A DNA stretch of 64,000 bases from Pseudomonas sp. MAG733B. Its GTDB lineage: Bacteria; Pseudomonadota; Gammaproteobacteria; Pseudomonadales; Pseudomonadaceae. Below the pieces are notes generated by a model. It had not been told where the DNA came from. It searched no databases and saw only the letters and a list, made by a program, of their open reading frames with translations. How positions within the stretch are numbered: position 1 is the first letter of the stretch; the number at the start of each line of letters is the position of its first letter. Shown one piece after another: positions 57,639-64,000 of the stretch. The DNA lies in contig NZ_CP145732.1 of assembly GCF_036884845.1 (NCBI RefSeq), forward strand, positions 930,001 through 994,000, read 5' to 3'. A program made the position numbers and the translations under genes.

Positions 57639-60600
57639 TTAGTCGAGTTTGGCGGCGGGGGGCATTTGCGGCGGTTGTTTGCCATCCGTCAGCGGCACGA
57701 TGGTTTTCGTTTCCGGTTCGATCGGCACCATCTTGTATTCCTGGCCGTGCAGGTTCTTGAGGTAAACCTCCATTTGCCGGAACGAGATGTTGATGTGCTG
57801 CTTCTTGAACTCGCGGTTGATGAAGCGGTTGACCTCATCGAGTACCGGGTTGCGGTCGCCGAGATCGCGCACGTGCATGCGCAACTCGTGGTCGAGCGTG
57901 CTTTCGCCGAAGTTCAGGAAGTACACGTGGGGTTCCGGATCTTTCAGTACACGCGGGTTATCGCGCGCGGCCTTCAGCAAAAGCTCTTTCACCAGATCCA
58001 GGTCCGAGCCGTAGTCGACTCCGAGCTTGAGGGTCACCCGGGTGATGGTGTCGGTCAGCGACCAGTTGATCAGTTGCCCGGTAATGAACGTTTTGTTCGG
58101 GACAATGATGTCCTTGCGGTCGAAGTCGGTGATGGTCGTGGCGCGAATGCGGATCTTGCTCACGGTGCCCGACAGGTTGCCGATGGTGATGGTGTCGCCG
58201 ATCCGCACCGGGCGCTCGAACAGGATCATGATGCCGGAGATGAAGTTGGCGAAGATCTCCTGCATGCCGAAGCCGAGGCCGACCGACAGCGCCGCCACCA
58301 GCCATTGCAACTTGTCCCAGCTCACGCCGAGGGTCGACAGGGTCGAGACGAAACCGACACCGGCAATCACATACGACAGCAACGTGGTGGTGGCGTAGGC
58401 GCTGCCCTGGGCCAGGTTCAGCTTCGATAGCACGAACACTTCCAGCAGACCGGGCAGGTTGCGCGCCAGGGCGAAGGTGATGCCGATGATGATCAGCGCG
58501 CCGAGCATGTCGCCGATGCTGATCGGCACCATGCTCATATTGGCGCCCGTGCCGCTGGTGTATTCGTAGAGGGTCACGTTGTCCAGGTACGAGAACACGG
58601 TGATCAGGTCGGCCCAGACCCAGTACAGCAACGCCATGAAGCCACCGAGCAGTGCCAGGCGAATCAGGCGCAGGGACTGTTCGTTGACCTTCTCGATGTC
58701 CATGGTCGGTTCTTCGATCACCGCTTCGCCATCGCCGGCCTCTTTCGCCGCCTGACGTTTGGCCAGGGCGCGCTGGTAGGCCAGGCGCCGTGCGGCCACG
58801 CTTAGACCGCGAACGAAAGTGGCTTCGATCACCAGCCAGAACATCAGCAAGTACAGCGTGTTGATCAACCGGTCGCTGAGTTTTAGCGCGGTGTAGTAGT
58901 AGCCGAAGCAAACGGCCACGAACAACGCGACAGGCAGGGCGGTGAACATGATGGCCATGAACTTGCGGAACAGCGGCGTGCTGTCGTGGGTCGGGCTGCT
59001 GATCAGCAGGCGACCGAGCAGCCAGGTCATCATCGCATAACAGGTCAGTACCACTGGCATGCCGAGCACGTCGTCAGCCAGCGTCGCCGGTTGCAGTTCG
59101 GCGACCGCCACCACCGCCACCAGCGCCATGACCACGATGCCGAGGCGACGGATCCAGCCACGCAGGAATTCGACCTGAGGCTTTTCCCAACGGAAATGCA
59201 GTTCGGCCACGCCACCCGGCGCCAGAATCCGGTACGCGGTGTAGAACACCAGCCAGGCCTGGGCCATTTGCAGCAGGGCCGCGCCCATGTTCGCATTCTG
59301 CCCACGGGCGTCGATTTGCAGGGCCAGACCGCACAAGGCCAGGCCCAGCGCCACCGGCATCGCCAGCAGAATATTGATCAGAATTGCCTGCGGCGTGTGC
59401 CACTGGCTGTCGCGCTTGAAGTGGCCGATGTCCTGGTGAACCTTGTTCAACCGCGCATACAGACTCTTGCGACGCCACAGCAACGCACCGATCAGCAATG
59501 CCAGCGGCAGGAACAGCAGCGGCCGCTGGGTCAGGCCGTCAGTCAGTTCGCTGAGGCTGGAAGCCCAAGGCAGCGTCGTGACCTGGCGCTCCAGGCGATC
59601 CGGCACGGCGCGTATCCATTCCAGGTCCAGCGGCTTGTTGCTGGGAATCCAGAACATCTGCTCATCGAGTGTCGCGCGCAGGCTTTGCGCGGTGCTGAGC
59701 AGTTGTTTCTGGTTCAGTTGCAGGGTGATGGACTCGTTGAGTACCGCGCTCAATTCGCGGTTCAGGCGCTCCAGCAGGTCGGCGCGGGTGGTCGCCAGCT
59801 CCAGCAGGCTCTTGCGTAGCTGCGGAGTGACCTGCTCAGGCGGCTGGGTCGACAGCAAATTGTCGACGTAAGTAGCCGGGTTGCTGAGCAACTCCCGTTG
59901 CTGGCTGACTTCGAACTGATACAGGCGAATGTCGGCGATCTGGTCGGCCAGGTCGCGGTCGACCTTGAGACGCGGCAATGCCAGTTTCTGTTTATAGAGA
60001 ATCTTCGAGAGCAGCAGGCTGCCCTTGAGCACGTTGATCTGTTCGTCCAGCGCCGCATCGCTTTGCGTCACGCTGTCCAGCTGTTGCTTGGTCTGCAGGT
60101 TCTGCTGGGTGACTTCGTTGAGGCGGTCAGTGCTTTTGAGCAGGTAGTCCGAGAGCTTCAGGTTGGCCGAGCTTTCGGTGGCCAACAGGCTGCTGCCACC
60201 GGCCTTTTGCGCTTCGATGGATTGCTGTGTCACCGTCTCCTGGGATTGGGCCAGGCGCTTCTGATTGATCAGGCTTTGCAGGTCCTGGATTTCCTGGTCC
60301 AGGCGGTCGGATCGTTCCGACAACAGGTCATGCTGACTGTTGCCCAGGTCTTGCAGCTGGGTATTGCCGGCCAGTTCCTGGCGACGCAGCGGAATCAGTG
60401 CGTTGAGTGCCGCCAGTTCGGCGTTGAGCTGGTCGCGCTGCTCGGCGCTCAAGGTCTTTCCGGCGTCTTTGCCGGTCTTGAGGATGTTGTTGATCTGCTG
60501 GATGCGCGTCTGGCTGGCGGATATTTCGGCCTGGGCGCGTTCGGGGCGGGTCTGGGCGGTAATGATCAGGCTGTTGGCGTCGGCCAGAGCTTTCTGTAGA

Positions 60601-60992
60601 TCGCTTTGCTGGGTCGAGCGCTCGGTGAGCATTTGCTCGAGCTGCTGAATCGACTCCTTGGTAAAGCGTTGCGCCACCGGCACCACGGCGCTGGCCTTGA
60701 GACGCGTCAGCTCACGCTGGTTCTCGATGGTTTGCTTAGGGGCCGTGGCCAGTTGTTGCTTGAGGTCGCTGAGTTTCTGCTCGTAGTCACGCTTGTTGTT
60801 GAGCTGCGTCAGCGTGCCTTGCAGAACGGACTGTAAAGCCTTTTGATCCGCCTCCGGCAGTTTGCGGTCGGCGATCTTGTCCAGACTCGTCTGTACGGAT
60901 TCGCGGGTGGGCGGTTCGGCGGCTTGCAAGGTGCCGACAGAGAGGCTCAGGCCCAGCAGGGCCATGATGAAAAAGGTGCGCAGGCTTGACAT
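57639..60992 (-). CDS. mscK: Large mechanosensitive channel, MscK/KefA-like
   Basis: 1117 residues. The signal peptide ends near Ala24 (LQAA). A long periplasmic coiled-coil domain rich in Gln/Leu covers about 30-480. About ten membrane helices follow (first near 490, last near 900), then the MscS-like pore helix and beta domain (LGFGMQEIFANFISGIMILFERPVRIGDTI near 905-935, then VPNKTFITGQLINWSL). It opens under membrane tension to release ions. The size matches MscK-type proteins. No terminator lies between it and selO. Confidence 0.92.
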   Translation of the reverse strand: MSSLRTFFIMALLGLSLSVGTLQAAEPPTRESVQTSLDKIADRKLPEADQKALQSVLQGTLTQLNNKRDYEQKLSDLKQQLATAPKQTIENQRELTRLKASAVVPVAQRFTKESIQQLEQMLTERSTQQSDLQKALADANSLIITAQTRPERAQAEISASQTRIQQINNILKTGKDAGKTLSAEQRDQLNAELAALNALIPLRRQELAGNTQLQDLGNSQHDLLSERSDRLDQEIQDLQSLINQKRLAQSQETVTQQSIEAQKAGGSSLLATESSANLKLSDYLLKSTDRLNEVTQQNLQTKQQLDSVTQSDAALDEQINVLKGSLLLSKILYKQKLALPRLKVDRDLADQIADIRLYQFEVSQQRELLSNPATYVDNLLSTQPPEQVTPQLRKSLLELATTRADLLERLNRELSAVLNESITLQLNQKQLLSTAQSLRATLDEQMFWIPSNKPLDLEWIRAVPDRLERQVTTLPWASSLSELTDGLTQRPLLFLPLALLIGALLWRRKSLYARLNKVHQDIGHFKRDSQWHTPQAILINILLAMPVALGLALCGLALQIDARGQNANMGAALLQMAQAWLVFYTAYRILAPGGVAELHFRWEKPQVEFLRGWIRRLGIVVMALVAVVAVAELQPATLADDVLGMPVVLTCYAMMTWLLGRLLISSPTHDSTPLFRKFMAIMFTALPVALFVAVCFGYYYTALKLSDRLINTLYLLMFWLVIEATFVRGLSVAARRLAYQRALAKRQAAKEAGDGEAVIEEPTMDIEKVNEQSLRLIRLALLGGFMALLYWVWADLITVFSYLDNVTLYEYTSGTGANMSMVPISIGDMLGALIIIGITFALARNLPGLLEVFVLSKLNLAQGSAYATTTLLSYVIAGVGFVSTLSTLGVSWDKLQWLVAALSVGLGFGMQEIFANFISGIMILFERPVRIGDTITIGNLSGTVSKIRIRATTITDFDRKDIIVPNKTFITGQLINWSLTDTITRVTLKLGVDYGSDLDLVKELLLKAARDNPRVLKDPEPHVYFLNFGESTLDHELRMHVRDLGDRNPVLDEVNRFINREFKKQHINISFRQMEVYLKNLHGQEYKMVPIEPETKTIVPLTDGKQPPQMPPAAKLD

Positions 60993-61026
60993 AAAGACCG
61001 ATCAAATACGAGGCGAAGAATGGAGT

Positions 61027-62769
61027 TTAGAGGAACAAGCCCGGGCCCGGGCGACTTCCTTCGGGGAATCTGACGCCCACTTTGCCGATCTTGTTCCCCT
61101 CCATGACCGCGACGGTCCAGATGGTGTTGTTCCATTCCACCTGGTCGCCGACTACCGGAGCACCCCCCACTTTCTGGGCAATGAACTTGCCCAGGGACAT
61201 CTCCGGATCGATGCCTTCGACCTTCAACCCGTACAGGGCAGCAACTGCGGCCAGTTGGGCGTCTCCTTCGAGTACGAAGTCGCCGAAGAAGCGCAAATCG
61301 AGGCCCCGTTGCGGCGCCTGGCTGAACAGTTTTCCGAGGGCCGGAAGGTTGTGTTCGTGGCCGATAACACACAGCAAATCATCGACTTCCAGCACCGTAC
61401 TACCCGACGGATGGAGCAGTTGTTGGCCACGAAACAGGGCAGCGATGCGGGTGCCTTCGGGCATTTTCAGTTCGCGAAGGGGCGATCCGATGCACCATTT
61501 TTCGGCACCGAGGCGATAAACGAACAGTTCCCACTCGCTGGTGACATGCACTTCCAGGGCCGAACGAGAAATCGGCGCAGGCTCCGGCGGCACCGTCACC
61601 TTCAACAACTTGGCGACCCACGGCAGGCTTGTGCCTTGCACCAACAGCGAAACCAGCACGATAAAGAAGGCGAGGTTGAAATACAGTTGGGCGTTGGGCA
61701 GGCCGGCCATCAGCGGGAACACCGCCAGAATGATCGGGACCGCGCCGCGCAGGCCAACCCAGGAAATGAACGCCTTCTCGCGGCCATGGAATGCCTTGAA
61801 CGGCAGCAAGCCAACCACCACCGACAGCGGCCGGGCAAACAGAATCATCCACAAGGCCAGCGCCAGTGCCGGCAGGGCAATCGGCAGCAGGTCGTGGGGC
61901 GTGACCAGCAGCCCCAGCACCAAAAACATGCCGATCTGCGCCAGCCAGGCCATGCCATCGAGCATGTGCAAGATACCGTGACGGCTGCGCACCGGACGAT
62001 TGCCGATCATCAGGCCGCACAGGTACACCGCGAGGAAGCCGCTGCCGTGCAAGGCGTTGGTCAGGGCGAACACCACCAGACCACCGGCGATGACCAGGAT
62101 CGGATACAGGCCGGTGGCCAGGTTGATCCGGTTGACCAGTTGCAGCATCAGCCAGCCACCGCCCAGACCGATGACGCCACCGATGCCGAACTCGCGCAGC
62201 AGGTGGGTCAGCAGGCTCCAGTGCAGGCCGGTCTGGCCGCTGGCGAGCATGTCGATCAGGGTCACGGTGAGGAACACCGCCATCGGGTCGTTGCTGCCGG
62301 ATTCGATTTCCAGGCTGGCGGTCACCCGCTCGTTCAGACCTTTGCCGCCCAGCAGCGAGAACACCGCTGCGGCGTCGGTTGAGCCGACGATGGCGCCGAT
62401 CAGCAGGCCCTGAATCAGGTTCAGGTCGAACAGCCAGGCCGCGGCCATGCCGGTCAGCCCGGTGGTGATCAACACGCCGACCGTGGCCAGCGACAGCGCC
62501 GGCCATAACGCCACGCGGAAACTCGACACCCGCGTGCGTAAACCGCCGTCGAGCAGGATCACCGCCAACGCGAGGTTGCCGACCAGATAAGCCGTTGGGT
62601 AGTTATCGAAAATAATCCCGCCGCCATCGACGCCAGCCGCCATGCCGACGGCCAGGATGATCACCAGAATCGGGATGCCGAGGCGGGACGAAAGTGAACT
62701 CACCAGAATGCTTGCACCTACCAGCAACGCGCCGATCAAGAACAGGCTGTTGATGGTCGTCGCATTCAA
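61027..62769 (-). CDS. nhaP2: K+/H+ antiporter NhaP2 (CvrA)
   Basis: 580 residues from a TTG start at 62769 with GGAG seven bases upstream; a longer ATG start at 62862 adds 31 residues not seen in family members. The CPA1 membrane domain has about 12-13 helices with [12 protein letters not shown] and [12 protein letters not shown] (the Asn-Asp ion site). A TrkA_C-like domain (residues about 400-480) and a CorC-type domain complete it. It exports K+ in exchange for protons and helps cells tolerate low osmolarity or changes in growth medium. Confidence 0.93.
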   Translation of the reverse strand: MNATTINSLFLIGALLVGASILVSSLSSRLGIPILVIILAVGMAAGVDGGGIIFDNYPTAYLVGNLALAVILLDGGLRTRVSSFRVALWPALSLATVGVLITTGLTGMAAAWLFDLNLIQGLLIGAIVGSTDAAAVFSLLGGKGLNERVTASLEIESGSNDPMAVFLTVTLIDMLASGQTGLHWSLLTHLLREFGIGGVIGLGGGWLMLQLVNRINLATGLYPILVIAGGLVVFALTNALHGSGFLAVYLCGLMIGNRPVRSRHGILHMLDGMAWLAQIGMFLVLGLLVTPHDLLPIALPALALALWMILFARPLSVVVGLLPFKAFHGREKAFISWVGLRGAVPIILAVFPLMAGLPNAQLYFNLAFFIVLVSLLVQGTSLPWVAKLLKVTVPPEPAPISRSALEVHVTSEWELFVYRLGAEKWCIGSPLRELKMPEGTRIAALFRGQQLLHPSGSTVLEVDDLLCVIGHEHNLPALGKLFSQAPQRGLDLRFFGDFVLEGDAQLAAVAALYGLKVEGIDPEMSLGKFIAQKVGGAPVVGDQVEWNNTIWTVAVMEGNKIGKVGVRFPEGSRPGPGLFL

Positions 62770-62898
62770 AGGCAGTACTCCAGAAAGCTGAAAGGCGGGC
62801 ACAAACTGACCATGCAGTCTGCGTGCCAGCGATTCTAACCTGTTGAAATGTGATGCTGTCAAAAAGCTTTTGACGGTTTGACGCGCCGCGTGCGAACC

Positions 62899-63021
62899 CT
62901 GTGGCGAGGGTGCTTGCTCCCGTTGGGTCGCGTAGCGACCCCGCGAGTAGTTTCAGACAAATTTTGCAAGCCCGATTGCGACTGCTGCGCAGTCGAGCGG
63001 GAGCAAGCTCCCTCGCCACAG
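62899..63021. repeat. REP pair, family 2
   Basis: Outer arms CTGTGGCGAGGGTGCTTGCTCCCG at about 62899-62922 and its complement at about 62998-63021, with an inner hairpin GGTCGCGTAGCGACC. Same class as the element at 49760-49872. It separates nhaP2 from the chemoreceptor gene. Confidence 0.9.
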
Positions 63022-63037
63022 GGGTTGTGGGGTCCAG

Positions 63038-64000
63038 TTACAGGCTAAACCGCCCAACCATCGTGTTCAGGTCCACCGCCAAGCGCGACAACTCATTGCT
63101 CGCCGCGCTGGTCTGGTTGGCGCCGGTGGCCGATTGCACCGACAGATCACGAATGTTCACCAGATTGCGATCCACTTCACGGGCCACTTGCGCCTGCTCT
63201 TCGGCGGCGCTGGCGATCACCAGGTTGCGCTCGTTGATTTCGACGATGGCGCTGTTGATGGTGTCCAGCGACATTCCCGCGCCACGGGCGATGTTCAGGG
63301 TCGACTCGGCGCGCTCGGTGCTGTTGCGCATCGAATCCACGGCGTGCTCGGTGCCGCTCTGGATGCTGCCGATCATACGTTCGATTTCGCTGGTCGATTG
63401 CTGGGTGCGATGGGCCAGGGCTCGAACTTCGTCGGCCACCACCGCAAAACCACGACCGGCCTCACCGGCGCGTGCCGCTTCGATCGCGGCGTTCAAGGCC
63501 AACAGGTTGGTCTGGTCGGCCAAGCCGCGAATCACGTCCAGTACCTTGCCGATGTCACGGGATTCATTGGCCAGGTCGCCAATCAAAGTCGCGGTGCTCT
63601 GCACATCAGCGCTCATGCGTTCGATGGCGCTGACGGTTTCCTGCACCAGATCACGACCATCACCGGCGGATGTGGTGGCGTTCTTCGAGGCTTCGGAGGT
63701 GCTGACCGCGTTGCGCGCAACTTCTTCCACGGCGCTGGTCATTTCGTTGACCGCCGTGGCGGCCTGTTCAATTTCGTTGTTCTGCTGGGTCAGGCCGCGG
63801 GCGCTTTCGTCGGTGACGCTGTTGAGTTCTTCGGCGGCGGAGGCCAACTGCGTGGCCGAACCGGAAATCCGTTGCAGGGTGTCGCGCAGCTTGTCCTGCA
63901 TCTTCGACATCGCCAGCAGCAAGCGACCGGCCTCGTCTTCACCGTCGACGGTGATCGGGCGCGTCAGGTTGCCTTCGGCGATCTGCTCGGCGGCATTCAA
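63038..64000 (-). CDS. Methyl-accepting chemotaxis protein, C-terminal part
   Basis: The last 320 or so residues; the sensor and membrane parts lie outside the window. Visible are the end of a HAMP domain ([13 protein letters not shown]), helical signalling domain and the highly conserved hairpin tip [37 protein letters not shown]. Methylation-type Glu/Gln residues are in the flanking helices. There is no CheR-binding pentapeptide at the C-terminus. The ligand cannot be inferred from this part. Confidence 0.95.
   Translation of the reverse strand: MNAAEQIAEGNLTRPITVDGEDEAGRLLLAMSKMQDKLRDTLQRISGSATQLASAAEELNSVTDESARGLTQQNNEIEQAATAVNEMTSAVEEVARNAVSTSEASKNATTSAGDGRDLVQETVSAIERMSADVQSTATLIGDLANESRDIGKVLDVIRGLADQTNLLALNAAIEAARAGEAGRGFAVVADEVRALAHRTQQSTSEIERMIGSIQSGTEHAVDSMRNSTERAESTLNIARGAGMSLDTINSAIVEINERNLVIASAAEEQAQVAREVDRNLVNIRDLSVQSATGANQTSAASNELSRLAVDLNTMVGRFSL

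Overview
The window is chromosomal DNA of a Pseudomonas, most likely of the P. fluorescens group. The gene order priA-rpmE-nuclease-malic enzyme-ponA-pilMNOPQ-aroK-aroB-SPOR ATPase-gltB-gltD-hemE is the conserved Pseudomonas arrangement. The protein sequences, the high G+C codon use and seven REP-type inverted repeat pairs ending in ...GGGAGC(G/A)(A/G)GCTTGCTCGCGA... or CTGTGGCGAGGGAGCTTGCTCCC point the same way.

Region 1 (1-21.5 kb) is core genome: the priA start (partial), rpmE, a secreted nuclease, a short malic enzyme, class A PBP1a, the pilMNOPQ type IV pilus alignment/secretin operon, shikimate genes aroK and aroB, a DamX-like ATPase with a SPOR domain, both glutamate synthase subunits and hemE.

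Region 2 (21.7-32.7 kb) is an accessory secretion locus. A four-module GbpA-like lytic polysaccharide monooxygenase (AA10 domain with N-terminal His after the signal peptide, C-terminal CBM73-like domain) lies directly upstream of a complete, tightly overlapped gspCDEFGHIJKLM type II secretion operon. The layout suggests a dedicated exporter for a chitin-active copper enzyme. No prepilin peptidase is encoded here, so a PilD elsewhere must serve it.

Region 3 (32.7-35.8 kb) holds a YnfM-like MFS transporter divergent from a LysR regulator, a lone PemK/MazF-like toxin gene, and a structured, terminator-ended segment that may be a small RNA.

Region 4 (35.8-54.1 kb, all minus strand) is a 20-gene aryl polyene (APE) cluster. 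Its order matches the ApeC-ApeR order of the characterised enterobacterial clusters: chain-length factor, acyltransferase, two ACPs, COG4648 membrane protein, AMP-ligase fused to a dehydratase, glycosyltransferase and acyltransferase as two genes, thioesterase, LolA-like carrier, MMPL exporter, methyltransferase, DUF3261 lipoprotein, KS, DH, KR, KS. Three genes are added: a MIO-type aromatic amino acid ammonia-lyase with an unusual F-H selectivity pair, a CPA-type antiporter-like protein, and a flavoprotein carrying the WxWxIP halogenase motif. Two REP pairs lie in frame inside the signal-peptide coding regions of two envelope genes of this operon and appear to be translated.

Region 5 (54.4-64 kb) has an orphan ParA-type ATPase, thioredoxin 2 (trxC), a truncated HigA-like antitoxin, the AMPylase selO (TTG start, Shine-Dalgarno site inside a long hairpin), a large MscK-type channel, the K+/H+ antiporter NhaP2/CvrA, and the C-terminal part of a chemoreceptor. 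I saw no rRNA, tRNA, CRISPR array, insertion sequence or prophage.
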